Shown here piece after piece: positions 1 through 8,120 of a stretch of 64,000 nt of DNA. Numbering within the stretch: the stretch's first letter is position 1; each line of letters starts with the position of its first letter. Below the pieces are notes generated by a model. That model searched no databases. It worked only from the letters and a program-made list of their open reading frames with translations, and was not told where the DNA came from. The translations under genes and the position numbers were made by a program. The DNA comes from Mumia sp. ZJ1417 (GTDB taxonomy: Bacteria; Actinomycetota; Actinomycetes; Propionibacteriales; Nocardioidaceae), in contig NZ_CP059901.1 of the NCBI RefSeq assembly GCF_014127285.1, forward strand, positions 930,001-994,000. The letters are read 5' to 3'.

Positions 1-997
1 CCGCGGGCGGCGCGATCACCGCGCGATAGACCGACACCTTGTTCGCGACCCACTGGCCGACGGCGATCGAGTGGTCGCTCGCGACGGCTAGTCCCCGCGG
101 CGGCGCGGTTCCGAGGCCGGTGTTCGCACCCTGGAGCGACCGCGCAGGCGCCGTGCTCGCGTCGGCCCCGGCTGCGAAGACCTGCACCGCGGGGCTGAGC
201 TGGTTCGCGACGTAGACGAATCCGCGCCGGTCGACCTCGAGGTCCGAGGGGCCGTCCAGTCGCGTCGTCGCCCCGGTCAGCGTCCGCCGAGGCGCCGCGT
301 TGCCGTTGGCGGTCGCGGCGTACGCCGTCACGCTGTCGCCCGAGAAGTTCGCCACGAGCAGGTCGCCCCGCGCGTCGAACGCGAGGCCGACAGGACTGTC
401 GAGCTTGGTGAGATTTCCCTGGATCACACGGGTGGGAGTGGTCTTGTCGTTCGCGCTCGCGGCGAACACGAGGACGGCGTCCGGGGCGTGCTCGTTGGCG
501 ACGTACAGCGTGCCGCCAGGCCCGAGCTCGAGGTCGCACGGCTGTGTCAGCGCGGGCGACGTGATCGTACGGGCCGGGGTGACGTTGCCGTTGGCATCAG
601 GGGCAAAGACCCTGATCGCGGGGCTGGCGCCACGATCGCTCACGTAGATCTGCCCCGCCGCGTCGACCGTCACCCCGCACGGCGCCCCGAGCCCCGTCGC
701 GGAGCCCTGGATCCTCCGTGTCGGGGTCACGTCGCCGTTGCCGTTCGGGCCGTAGACGGTGACCCAGCCGACCTGGTTCGCGACGTACAGGTTGCCTGCG
801 CCGTCCCTGGCGACCCCCATCGCCTCGCTCAGGCCCGTACGGGCGCCCGCCAGCGTGCGGAGCGGGCTGTGGTCGAGGTCGTCGGCGGCGGGCGTCGCAC
901 TCGCGGCGGTCAGCGCCCCGGCGGCGAGAACGACGGCGGCGGCAGCGCCCGTCCCTCGGTGAAGTCTCTCGGTGGTTGTCGGTCCTGCTCGTGTCAT
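1..997 (-). CDS. Secreted NHL/SMP-30-like beta-propeller protein (3' end cut by window)
   Basis: The minus-strand frame from an ATG at 995-997 stays open to the window edge (about 332 residues seen, C-terminus missing). It begins with MTRAGPTTTERLHRG and a hydrophobic stretch (AAAVVLAAGALTAASATPA), a likely secretion signal. The rest is a run of repeats of roughly 45 residues, each with motifs such as GVARDGAGNLYVANQ, GVTVDAAGQIYVSDR and GLAFDARGDLLVANF, typical of NHL-type propeller blades. A purine-rich site (gaggggga) lies about 8 nt before the ATG and supports the start. Such proteins usually act outside the cell as binding or lactonase-like scaffolds; no catalytic residues can be assigned, so the role is unknown. 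It is divergent from the downstream ilvA. Confidence 0.75.
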   Translation of the reverse strand, partial: MTRAGPTTTERLHRGTGAAAAVVLAAGALTAASATPAADDLDHSPLRTLAGARTGLSEAMGVARDGAGNLYVANQVGWVTVYGPNGNGDVTPTRRIQGSATGLGAPCGVTVDAAGQIYVSDRGASPAIRVFAPDANGNVTPARTITSPALTQPCDLELGPGGTLYVANEHAPDAVLVFAASANDKTTPTRVIQGNLTKLDSPVGLAFDARGDLLVANFSGDSVTAYAATANGNAAPRRTLTGATTRLDGPSDLEVDRRGFVYVANQLSPAVQVFAAGADASTAPARSLQGANTGLGTAPPRGLAVASDHSIAVGQWVANKVSVYRAVIAPPA

Positions 998-1079
998 CGT
1001 GGTGTCCCCCTCACCATCCTCTCGACGCTAGGTCGAGTGCGGGCCACCTCGCTGCGGCTTTCATGCTTAGGCTGGTGGC

Positions 1080-2294
1080 ATGCCGGTCACCCTGGACGAC
1101 GTGCGCGCTGCCGAGAAGCTGCTCGCCGGCGTCGCTGTCCGCACCCCCGTCGAGCCTTCGCGTGCGCTCAGTGCGCTGATCGGTCGACAGGTCGTGCTCA
1201 AGTGCGAGAACCTCCAACGCGCCGGGTCGTTCAAGATCCGCGGTGCCTACGTCCGCATCGCACGGCTCTCCGCCGAGGAGCGGGCACACGGCGTCGTCGC
1301 GGCCAGCGCCGGCAACCATGCGCAAGGTGTCGCCCTCGCCGCCTCGCTGCTCGGGACCACCGCGACCGTCTTCATGCCCGAGGGCGCGCCGTTGCCCAAG
1401 CTTGCGGCGACCCGCGAGTACGGGGCGAGGATCGAGCTCGCCGGCACGTCGGTCGAGTCCGCGCTCGTGGCGGCGCACGCCTATGCCGAGCGCGTCGGTG
1501 CCGTGCTCATCCACCCGTTCGACCATCCCGACATCGTCGCCGGACAGGGGACGCTGGGGCTCGAGGTCCTCGAGCAGGTCCCCGACGCCACGACGATCGT
1601 CATCCCGGTGGGTGGGGGTGGGCTCGTCGCGGGGGTCGCGCTCGCCGCACGGGCGATCAACCCGAGCATCCGGGTCATCGGGGTGCAGTCCGAGCGGGTC
1701 GCGCCATACCCGCAGTCGTTGCGCGCGGGCCGACCGGTGTCCGTGGACGCACAGCGCACGATGGCCGACGGCATCGCGGTGTCGCGGCCCGGCGACGTCC
1801 CGTACGAGGAGATCGCCCGCTACGTGGACCGCGTCGTCACCGTCACGGAGGAGTCGCTCAGCCAGGCGCTCCTCATGCTCCTCGAACGCGCCAAGCTCGT
1901 CGTGGAGCCGGCAGGTGCCGCCGGCGTCGCCGCGCTGCTGGAGCATCCCGACGTCTTCGCCGACGACCCCGGTCCCGTCGTCAGCGTCCTCAGCGGCGGC
2001 AACATCGATCCGCTGCTCCTCATGAACGTCGTCCGCCACGGCCTGGCGGCAGCCGGCCGCTTCCTGTCTTTCCGGGTCCGGATCTCCGACCGCCCGGGTT
2101 CCCTCGACGAGCTCCTGAGGATCCTCGCCGAGATGCAGGTCAGCGTCCTCGACGTCGTCCATGAGCGCACCGGCTCGACCCTCGCCATCGACGAGGTCGA
2201 GGTGACGCTGAGCGTGGAGACGCGCGGTCCGGAGCACCGGTTCGCGGTGGAGCAGATGCTGCGCGACCACGGGTACGTCATCACCTACACGTGA
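1080..2294 (+). CDS. ilvA: Threonine ammonia-lyase (PLP-dependent, ACT domain)
   Basis: 404-residue cytosolic enzyme converting L-threonine to 2-oxobutanoate and ammonia, the entry to isoleucine synthesis or threonine breakdown. The PLP lysine sits in GSFKIRGAY (about residue 51), the glycine-rich phosphate loop in PVGGGGLVAG (about 180), and SAGNHAQG is the substrate loop. Residues 325-404 (SFRVRISDRPGSLDELLRIL...) form one ACT domain, the arrangement of the roughly 400-residue short form rather than the two-ACT biosynthetic form. The ATG at 1080 fits the family N-terminus. It converges with greA; a GC hairpin lies just after the stop. Serine dehydratase activity is also possible in this family. 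Confidence 0.93.
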   Translation: MPVTLDDVRAAEKLLAGVAVRTPVEPSRALSALIGRQVVLKCENLQRAGSFKIRGAYVRIARLSAEERAHGVVAASAGNHAQGVALAASLLGTTATVFMPEGAPLPKLAATREYGARIELAGTSVESALVAAHAYAERVGAVLIHPFDHPDIVAGQGTLGLEVLEQVPDATTIVIPVGGGGLVAGVALAARAINPSIRVIGVQSERVAPYPQSLRAGRPVSVDAQRTMADGIAVSRPGDVPYEEIARYVDRVVTVTEESLSQALLMLLERAKLVVEPAGAAGVAALLEHPDVFADDPGPVVSVLSGGNIDPLLLMNVVRHGLAAAGRFLSFRVRISDRPGSLDELLRILAEMQVSVLDVVHERTGSTLAIDEVEVTLSVETRGPEHRFAVEQMLRDHGYVITYT

Positions 2295-2312
2295 CGTCCC
2301 GGACATGCCAGC

Positions 2313-2338
2313 GCCCGCCGCCCCGGAGGGCGACGGGC
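2313..2338. terminator. GC-rich hairpin between convergent ilvA and greA
   Basis: An 11-bp stem (gcccgccgccc at 2313-2323 against gggcgacgggc at 2328-2338, one mismatch) with a 4-nt loop sits 18 nt after the ilvA stop. There is no T-tract, which is common for actinobacterial terminators. It could serve both convergent genes. Confidence 0.45.
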
Positions 2339-2349
2339 ACAGGTCTCGA

Positions 2350-2411
2350 CAGGCTCGACCAACGGCGGCGTTGGCTCGACCAACAGCGGCGTTGGCTCGA
2401 CCAACAGCGCC
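2350..2411. repeat. 21-bp tandem repeat with TCGACC core
   Basis: Three consecutive 21-bp units start at 2350, 2371 and 2392 (the last is 20 bp). Each contains ggctcgaccaac followed by a gcgg/gcgc tail; the second and third carry gttggctcgaccaac, which can fold as a 5-bp hairpin (GTTGG/CCAAC around CTCGA). The leading piece ggtctcgacaggctcgacc (2343-2361) recurs inside the MFS gene near 47.58 kb, so it belongs to a dispersed family. Confidence 0.75.
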
Positions 2412-2414
2412 TTG

Positions 2415-2924
2415 TCAGGCGACGTACGGCTTGGCGTCGACGATCTTGACGGTCACGTCGCGCCCGTTGGGTGCGGCGTACGTGGCGGTGTCACCGGCCT
2501 TCTTGCCGTTGATCGCGGCGCCCAGCGGCGACTGCGGGGAGTAGACCTCGATGTCGACCGACGCGTCCAGGCCGAGCATCTCGCGCGAGCCGAGCAAGAA
2601 AGTCTCGGTGTCGTCGTCGCCGGCGAACATGATGGTCACGACCATCCCGGGCTCGACCAGCCCGTCGTCGGCGGGCTGCTCGCCCACCTCGGCGCGGCGC
2701 AGCATGTCCTCGAGCTGGCGGATGCGGGCCTCGGACTTGCCCTGCTCCTCGCGAGCGGCGTGGTAGCCCCCGTTCTCACGGAGGTCGCCCTCGTCGCGCG
2801 CCTCGGCGATCTTGGTGGCGATCTCCGCACGAGCAGGTCCGCGAAGATGGTCCAGCTCGGCCCGCAGACGGTCGTACGCCTCCTGGGTCAGCCAGATCGT
2901 GTTCTCTTCGTTGCTCGTCGTCAT
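2415..2924 (-). CDS. greA: Transcription elongation factor GreA
   Basis: 169-residue RNA polymerase secondary-channel factor that stimulates transcript cleavage and rescues backtracked complexes. The N-terminal coiled coil is visible (residues about 10-80), with the acidic tip in AEARDEGDLRENGGY, where the conserved D and E residues coordinate magnesium. The C-terminal FKBP-like globular domain (SPLGAAINGKKAGDTATY) is complete. The frame stays open far upstream, but the ATG at 2922-2924 matches the family N-terminus (MTTSNEENTIWLTQEAYDRL) and has a gaggagct ribosome site. It lies downstream of the DUF4307 gene on the same strand, as in mycobacteria (Rv1080c-Rv1081c). A 6-bp hairpin (ccccag/ctgggg, 2951-2971) lies between them. 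Confidence 0.96.
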   Translation of the reverse strand: MTTSNEENTIWLTQEAYDRLRAELDHLRGPARAEIATKIAEARDEGDLRENGGYHAAREEQGKSEARIRQLEDMLRRAEVGEQPADDGLVEPGMVVTIMFAGDDDTETFLLGSREMLGLDASVDIEVYSPQSPLGAAINGKKAGDTATYAAPNGRDVTVKIVDAKPYVA

Positions 2925-3025
2925 GGGGATAGCTCCTCGGATGTAACAAACCCCAGACATCACGCCTGGGGCCGGAAACCACGAGCCTAGCAATTCTGCG
3001 GCCCTGGGCCAAGGCGTGACGTGCC

Positions 3026-3430
3026 TCAGGAGGTGAGGCGGCACTCCTGGATGACGACGGTGACGGCACGCCGCTCCGTGCTGACCACGTCGGTGGTGGC
3101 GGTGTTGCCGGTCGTGGTACGGGGGATCGTGATCGTCTTCTCGCCGACGTACGACTTGTCCTGCGCCTGGGCGGCGACGTCGCACTCGGCCGGCTTGCCC
3201 GAGGAGTGGAACACCCGGAGGGTCACCGACGTCTCGTGGTCGGAGAGCACGTCGAAGGCCACCACGTCGGCCTGGAAGCTGTCCTCGGTCTGGTACTGCG
3301 CGACGAACCATGCCGCGATCACGCCGAGCGTGACGCCGACGACGGCGATCACCGTCCACGTCCGGCGACTCAGACCCTTGCTGCGACGTCCGTACCGGCT
3401 GGCGGTCAGGTCGGGCTGGGTGGTGGGCAT
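3026..3430 (-). CDS. DUF4307 single-pass membrane protein
   Basis: 134 residues starting MPTTQPDLTASRYGRR, a basic cytoplasmic head, then one membrane helix (about residues 25-45, TVIAVVGVTLGVIAAWFVAQ), then an extracytoplasmic beta-rich domain (about 50-134) with two cysteines (AECDVA, QECRLTS) that could pair. This matches DUF4307, found between greA and mca across Actinobacteria (Rv1081c position). Function is unknown. The ATG at 3428-3430 is preferred over upstream in-frame starts, which would run into the divergent mca gene. The divergent intergenic space is only about 50 nt. Confidence 0.85.
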   Translation of the reverse strand: MPTTQPDLTASRYGRRSKGLSRRTWTVIAVVGVTLGVIAAWFVAQYQTEDSFQADVVAFDVLSDHETSVTLRVFHSSGKPAECDVAAQAQDKSYVGEKTITIPRTTTGNTATTDVVSTERRAVTVVIQECRLTS

Positions 3431-3480
3431 GACACCATTGTGACCGAGTGGACCACGCGATCGACCGGAGGAGTCCTGCT

Positions 3481-4356
3481 GTGGCGGAGAAGCTGCGCCT
3501 GATGCACGTGCACGCGCATCCCGACGACGAGTCGAGCAAAGGCGCCGCATCGACGGCGAAGTACGTCGCAGAGGGGGTCGACGTCCACGTCGCGACTTGT
3601 ACGGGGGGTGAGCGCGGGTCGATCCTCAACCCGAGCTTCGACCACCCCGGGATCATCGACAACCCCGAGCTGATCGGTGAGATCCGTCGCGAGGAGATGG
3701 ACCGCGCCCGCGAGATCCTCGGGATCAAGCAGGACTGGCTCGGGTTCGTCGACTCGGGCTGGCCCGAGGGCGATCCGCCGCCGCCGCTGCCCGAGGGCTG
3801 CTTCGCGCTGGTCCCGGTCGAGGAGGCCGCGAAGCCGCTGATCGCGCTGATGCGCTCGTTCCGCCCGCACGTCGTCACCACGTACGACGAGAACGGCGGC
3901 TACCCTCACCCCGACCACATCATGTGCCACAAGGTCAGCGTCTACGCGTTCGAGAAGGCCGGTGATCCGGACGCGTACCCGGAGCTCGGCGAGCCGTGGC
4001 AGCCCCAGAAGCTCTATTACCACCGCGGCTTCACGCGTGTGCGTGCCGAGGCCGTCGATAGCGCGCTGGTACGGCACGGTCTCGAGCCGATCTACGCGGA
4101 GCGCATGAAGGACTGGAAGGTCGACCCCGCCGAGGAGGAGGCCATGCTCACCACGCGGGTGCCGTGCGCCGACTACTTCGGCGTCGCCGACGACGCCCTG
4201 CGCGCCCACGCGACCCAGATCGACCCCGACGGGCACTGGTTCGCCGTTCCGCTGGAGGTGCGCGCCGAGGCCTGGCCCACCGAGGACTACCAGCTGGTGC
4301 GCTCGTTCGTCGAGACCACGACCCCCGAGGACGACCTGTTCGCCGGACTGCGCTGA
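3481..4356 (+). CDS. mca: Mycothiol S-conjugate amidase
   Basis: Zinc amidase of the LmbE/PIG-L family that cleaves mycothiol S-conjugates to a mercapturic acid and GlcN-Ins, part of thiol-based detoxification. The metal motif HAHPDDE is at about residues 9-15, the later GGYPHPDH motif at about 140, and the tail YQLVRSFVETT is typical of Mca rather than MshB. I chose the GTG at 3481 (VAEKLRLMHVHAHPDD, 291 residues), preceded by ggaggag at 3467-3473; the alternative GTG at 3448 adds 11 residues without a clear ribosome site. Known mycobacterial Mca is of similar length. Its presence implies a mycothiol-producing actinobacterium. Confidence 0.93.
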   Translation: MAEKLRLMHVHAHPDDESSKGAASTAKYVAEGVDVHVATCTGGERGSILNPSFDHPGIIDNPELIGEIRREEMDRAREILGIKQDWLGFVDSGWPEGDPPPPLPEGCFALVPVEEAAKPLIALMRSFRPHVVTTYDENGGYPHPDHIMCHKVSVYAFEKAGDPDAYPELGEPWQPQKLYYHRGFTRVRAEAVDSALVRHGLEPIYAERMKDWKVDPAEEEAMLTTRVPCADYFGVADDALRAHATQIDPDGHWFAVPLEVRAEAWPTEDYQLVRSFVETTTPEDDLFAGLR

Positions 4357-4390
4357 CCGGGCGGCGGCCCGGCGGGCGTACGCTGGTGAT

Positions 4391-4594
4391 ATGTCCACCG
4401 CCGTGCTCGCCGCCGCCGAGCAGATCAACTTCAAGCCCGCAGGCTGGGTCGCGCTCCTGATCATCCTCGGGCTGTGCGTGGGGCTCTTCTTCCTGATGCG
4501 CAGCATGGCGCACCAGATGAAGAAGGTCGACTTCGACGAGAAGGCTACCGAGCGGCCCCGTCGGTCGGCGCAGCCGCCGAACGACGACGCCTGA
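4391..4594 (+). CDS. Small single-pass membrane protein downstream of mca
   Basis: 67 residues: a short N-terminus, one helix (about residues 18-37, WVALLIILGLCVGLFFLMRS), and a basic cytoplasmic tail. The same kind of small membrane protein follows mca in mycobacteria (Rv1083 position), and the 34-nt gap suggests co-transcription with mca. No function is known; it may help anchor or organise something at the membrane, but that is only inference. Confidence 0.75.
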   Translation: MSTAVLAAAEQINFKPAGWVALLIILGLCVGLFFLMRSMAHQMKKVDFDEKATERPRRSAQPPNDDA

Positions 4595-4603
4595 GCGACG
4601 GGC

Positions 4604-5248
4604 TCAGCGCCCGAGCCGGCGTCCGCCCGCCATCGCCGCCGCGGCGATCACGACCGCGAGCACCGCGATGAGCGAGAGCGTCACGACCACCTGGCCCCAC
4701 CCGACGGCAGCCGCGTCGAGGAAGTCGTACGGGACGGGGAGCGGTGGCTCGCCCTCCGGCCCGACGAAGCGCGGGTCCGAGACGGCGCCGCGTACCAGCG
4801 TGTAGACGACCCATGCGACCGGCCAGGCCAGGAACCACCACGCACGCCGCTCGAGGCGGGGCCTCAGCAGGAAGAACCCGACCACCGAGCCGACCGGCAC
4901 CAGGGTGTGGAGCACGAGGTCGTACCACGCCTCGACCCCGTGCAGCGTCTGCTGGCCCGCGAGCAGCAGGTGGTAGACGGCGCCCGTGATGACGATGCCG
5001 ACGAGGCCCGCGAGGTAGACCGGCTGCCACCAGCCGGCGATCTTGCCCCGCAGGGCGATGACGACGGCGGCGACGAGGACGAGGATGTTCGACTCGATCG
5101 TGAAGTACGAGAAGAAGTTGACGAGGCTGCGTCCCTCGGTGACGACGGTGACGGCCTGCCCGACCGTCGCCCATGTCCCCAGCACTGCCAGGACGCCGAA
5201 CCAGACCCGGACGCTCATCCCGCCGGTGCGGGCCGCAGTGTCGTGCAC
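4604..5248 (-). CDS. Pr6Pr-family integral membrane protein
   Basis: 214 residues with about six hydrophobic helices. Motifs typical of the Pr6Pr/FAR-17a-like family are present: NFFSYFTIESNILV near residue 45, the GAVYHLLLAG segment near 90 and the VGWGQVVVTLSL segment near the end. The family is found in many actinobacteria and has no proven enzymatic role. The first ATG is at 5248; MSVRVWFG at 5218 is an alternative internal start that begins right at the first helix. It converges with the mca-side small protein gene with a 9-nt gap. Confidence 0.75.
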   Translation of the reverse strand: MHDTAARTGGMSVRVWFGVLAVLGTWATVGQAVTVVTEGRSLVNFFSYFTIESNILVLVAAVVIALRGKIAGWWQPVYLAGLVGIVITGAVYHLLLAGQQTLHGVEAWYDLVLHTLVPVGSVVGFFLLRPRLERRAWWFLAWPVAWVVYTLVRGAVSDPRFVGPEGEPPLPVPYDFLDAAAVGWGQVVVTLSLIAVLAVVIAAAAMAGGRRLGR

Positions 5249-5329
5249 GCGCTCAATCTAGCTGGACCCCTGCGGTCGTGCGCCCGGCGCGCTCGGGCGC
5301 GTGTCAGTGCCGTGAGCGAGGCTGGTGCC

Positions 5330-5695
5330 GTGGCGAGACCTGATGTTCCTCTCGAGATGCTCGACCGGCTCCGTGCCGTCCTCCTCGTCCTCCCGTCGTG
5401 CGACGAGGAGGACGCGTGGGTCGGCGTGCGCTGGCGCGTGGGCTCGGCGACGGTGGCCCATGTGTTCGGCGGCGAGGACGGGCTGTTCCGCATCACCTTC
5501 CGCGCCGATGCGGGCGAGCTGATGGCGTTCGAGCGGCTGGGTCCGCCGTACTTCCGCGGGGAGTGGGGCGACAACGTCGTGGGGATGCTGCTCGACGACG
5601 ACACCGACTGGGACGAGCTCTCCGAGCTCCTCGTCGACGCCTACTGCATCCAGGCGCCGGCCAGGCTGGTCGCGCTCGTCCAGCGTCCGACCTAG
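5330..5695 (+). CDS. MmcQ/YjbR-family DNA-binding-fold protein
   Basis: About 121 residues with the features of the MmcQ/YjbR (CyaY-like double-wing) family: an N-terminal helix (LDRLRAVLLVLPSCDEEDAW), a strand with VGVRWRVGSATVAHVF, FRADAGEL, then WGDNVVGMLLDDDTDWDELSELLVDAY. The frame is open well upstream, but similarity begins here. GTG at 5330 has gcgagg at a workable distance; GTG at 5312 would add six residues. Its stop overlaps the stop of the convergent methyltransferase by 4 nt. The molecular role is unknown. Confidence 0.75.
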   Translation: MARPDVPLEMLDRLRAVLLVLPSCDEEDAWVGVRWRVGSATVAHVFGGEDGLFRITFRADAGELMAFERLGPPYFRGEWGDNVVGMLLDDDTDWDELSELLVDAYCIQAPARLVALVQRPT

Positions 5696-6273
5696 GCGGG
5701 CAGCTCGCGCGCGACCGCGAGGACGTCGTATGCGTCGCCGGCGGGCGTCGCGCGCACGACGTGACGCAGCGACAGCATCTCCATGCCGTCGAGCGCGGTC
5801 GCCAGGGACGCCACGGTCGGCAGGACCTCGGGAGAGCGCGGACCGCCGACGCCGTACGCGAGGTTGTCCCGCGCATGGCCGAGGTAGACGACCCTGCCGG
5901 CCGGACGCAGCCACGTGCGTGCACGCTCGAGCACCAGCGGCAGCTGATCGGTCTGGAGGTAGGCGATCAGCACGAGGTCGACGCGTTCTTTCGGCTCCCA
6001 CGTGAGGGCGTCACCGACCAGCCAGCGCACCGTGTCACCCGTCGCGTCCCACTCACGCTCGGCGTCCGCGATCGCGACCGGCGAGAAGTCGATGGCCTCC
6101 ACCTGCCAGCCGCGGGTGGCGAGCCAAGCGGCGTGCCGGCCGTCCCCGCATGCGAGGTCCACGGCTCGCCCTGGCGACAGCGCGACGAGCTCAGCGACGA
6201 GCGTCGCGTTGGGGACGGCGCCGAACGGGCGGGGCTGCTCTGCGTAGCGGCGGTCCCAGTCGCTGGAGTCCAT
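5692..6273 (-). CDS. Class I SAM-dependent methyltransferase
   Basis: 193 residues with a Rossmann methyltransferase core: motif I VDLACGDGRHAAWLA (about residues 38-52), the acidic motif II in VEAIDFSP, and motif III/IV region VRWLVGDALTWEP...VDLVLIAY. The start MDSSDWDRRYAEQPRPFGAVPN is typical of the UbiE/TehB-like small methyltransferases of actinobacteria. The substrate cannot be told from sequence. It lies downstream of a DUF1206 gene on the same strand with a 15-nt gap. Confidence 0.85.
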   Translation of the reverse strand: MDSSDWDRRYAEQPRPFGAVPNATLVAELVALSPGRAVDLACGDGRHAAWLATRGWQVEAIDFSPVAIADAEREWDATGDTVRWLVGDALTWEPKERVDLVLIAYLQTDQLPLVLERARTWLRPAGRVVYLGHARDNLAYGVGGPRSPEVLPTVASLATALDGMEMLSLRHVVRATPAGDAYDVLAVARELPA

Positions 6274-6288
6274 GCCCGCAGCCTAGGG

Positions 6289-7137
6289 TCAGCGGCGCTT
6301 GACGTGGCGCGCCCAGCCGAAGCAGTACGCGCCGAAGGCCGCGAGCCCCAAGGCGACAAGGGTCAGCAGGTACGGCCCGAACGGCTGCTCGCGCAGGGTC
6401 CGGAGCGCGTCGTCGAGGCCACCTGCACGGTCCGGGTCGTGGTCGATCGCGGCGAGGATGAAGAGCACCCCGATGATCGCGAGCGCGATCCCCTTGGCGA
6501 CGTAGCCGACCTGGCCGAGCCGGACGATCGCCGACCCGCTCGTCCCGCTCGACGCCGACGGGTCGAGGTCGTGCTCGAACGACCGCGTCACACCGCGATA
6601 GCCCTGGTAGCCGGCGAGAGCGAGCGTCGCGAGCCCGACGAGCGCCACGATCCAGGGACCGCCGGGTGCTCCCATGACGCGAGCAGTCAGCGTCTCCTCG
6701 CTGCCGCCCGAGCCACCCGAGCCGCCGCCACCCGACGTACCGGACGCCTGGCGGGCCGCGAGCACGGCGAGAGCGCCGTACAGGACGGCCTTGCCCGCCG
6801 CCGAGACCCGCTTGAACGTGCGCTTGGCGCCGTCCTTGTCGCGGAACCCCCACACGGCGTCCGCCAGCTGCCACAGCACCAGGGCCACGAAGCCGACAGC
6901 GGTCACCCAGAGCAGCGCCTTGCCGGGCCCGCTCTCGGAGACCATCGCCAGCGCACCCGATTGGCTCGCATCCTCCTGGGTGCCGCCCCACGCGACCTGC
7001 AGCGCGATCCACGCGACCAGGAGATGGACGATGCCGTACGCGACGAGCCCCACGCGCGCCCCGACCTCGAGCGCCTTGCTGTCGCGGACCTCACGGCCGG
7101 CCTGCTTGCCCTTGCCCTTGCCCTTCACGTTCGTCAT
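6289..7137 (-). CDS. DUF1206 membrane protein
   Basis: 282 residues with a lysine/glycine-rich head (MTNVKGKGKGKQAGRE) and about six membrane helices arranged as three similar hairpins (VARVGLVAYGIVHLLVAW; AAGKAVLYGALAVLAARQ; GQVGYVAKGIALAIIGVLF), the triplicated DUF1206 pattern. A Gly/Ser-rich loop (SGGGGSGGSGG) joins the second hairpin. Function is unknown. The ATG at 7137 is followed directly by the expected sequence. It is divergent from the small HhH protein gene. Confidence 0.85.
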   Translation of the reverse strand: MTNVKGKGKGKQAGREVRDSKALEVGARVGLVAYGIVHLLVAWIALQVAWGGTQEDASQSGALAMVSESGPGKALLWVTAVGFVALVLWQLADAVWGFRDKDGAKRTFKRVSAAGKAVLYGALAVLAARQASGTSGGGGSGGSGGSEETLTARVMGAPGGPWIVALVGLATLALAGYQGYRGVTRSFEHDLDPSASSGTSGSAIVRLGQVGYVAKGIALAIIGVLFILAAIDHDPDRAGGLDDALRTLREQPFGPYLLTLVALGLAAFGAYCFGWARHVKRR

Positions 7138-7213
7138 CCGGGCATGGTGTCACCCCGCCCGGTCAGGACCGCGACCCGGCTACGCTTCTCGTTCTTCGAC
7201 CGCAGGAGGATCC

Positions 7214-7426
7214 ATGCCACCCGAGGACTCGCCCGTCCCGACCGAGTACCCGACGGCGCTCGGTCGCACCGCCCGGCGTGAGCTGGCGCGGCACGGCTAC
7301 ACCACGTACGCGCAGCTCACCGACGTCACGCCGAAGGACCTCCTGGCGATCCATGGCGTCGGACCGAAGGCCGTGCGCATCCTCGGTGAGGAGCTCAGCG
7401 CGCGCGGGCTCGCGTTCGCGGACTGA
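7214..7426 (+). CDS. Small helix-hairpin-helix protein
   Basis: 70 residues whose C-terminal half carries a helix-hairpin-helix motif, LLAIHGVGPKAVRILGEEL (about residues 44-62), as in non-specific DNA-binding modules of RNA polymerase alpha-CTD, RecA-related and ligase proteins. The open frame extends upstream, but the ATG at 7214 has a strong aggagga site 4-10 nt before it. It probably binds DNA; no partner is visible. Confidence 0.75.
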   Translation: MPPEDSPVPTEYPTALGRTARRELARHGYTTYAQLTDVTPKDLLAIHGVGPKAVRILGEELSARGLAFAD

Positions 7427-7429
7427 TCG

Positions 7430-7960
7430 TCAGGACTTTGAGGCCTCGTCGATCTCTGCCTCGAGTGCCTTCTCGTCGGCGCGCAGCTCCTTCTTGGTGA
7501 CCTTGGCGGCGCGACGCAGGTTCCCTTCGACCCGTGACTCCATGTCGGTCGCCGCGACCACGACCAGACCACTCTGACCGTCGTCCAGCAGCTCGCCGAG
7601 CTCCTTCAGGTCGTGGCGGCTCATCCCTCGCGTCACGTGGCCGGCGAGCGCGCCGAGAGCGCCTCCGCCCACGCCCCCGACGATGAGAGCGCCGCCGATC
7701 GTGATCGCCGGGAAGAGCGCGACCAGCGCGCCGCCCACCAGGCCGATGCCGAGGCCGCCCCACGCTCCGTGGCGAGTCGGCTGCTCGTGCTTCTTGACGA
7801 TCTTGACCTTGCCGTCCTCGTGCTTGGAGATCACCGCCGCGTCGTAGGTGTCCAGCAGGTCGGCGTCTTTGTACAGCGCCTTCACCGCGTCGTAGTCGGC
7901 AACGGCGTCGTCCTCGTTGTCATAGCTGGCGCCGAAGACGATCAGCGTGTCGAGTGCCAT
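7430..7960 (-). CDS. DUF1269 membrane-associated protein
   Basis: 176 residues. A soluble N-terminal alpha/beta part ([23 protein letters not shown]) is followed by one glycine-rich hydrophobic hairpin (about residues 70-110, [16 protein letters not shown] and [19 protein letters not shown]), then a charged helical tail rich in Lys and Glu. This is the DUF1269/DUF1269-like architecture. These proteins are often stress-inducible, but nothing here proves it. The stop lies 4 nt from the convergent HhH gene stop. Confidence 0.8.
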   Translation of the reverse strand: MALDTLIVFGASYDNEDDAVADYDAVKALYKDADLLDTYDAAVISKHEDGKVKIVKKHEQPTRHGAWGGLGIGLVGGALVALFPAITIGGALIVGGVGGGALGALAGHVTRGMSRHDLKELGELLDDGQSGLVVVAATDMESRVEGNLRRAAKVTKKELRADEKALEAEIDEASKS

Positions 7961-8120
7961 GTCGTTCTCCTCTGGTTGCGGAGACCGCGTGGCCGAACTG
8001 CCACACGCTCCCTGTGAGCGTAACGATTTATCCGAGATGGGTGTGATGACCGAAATGGGGGCTTTTCTCTCCGTTTCGCCGGGGTGGGGTGCAGGAGCGG
8101 GCTGGTCCTACGGTGGAGGC

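Noticed and set aside
1011-2306. 431-codon open frame on the minus strand over ilvA
   Set aside because: Arg/Asp/Gly/His-rich composition of an antisense shadow in GC-rich DNA; ilvA is complete and well conserved.
3448-3480. Earlier GTG start for mca
   Set aside because: The GTG at 3481 has a strong ggaggag site and fits family length; the earlier one does not.
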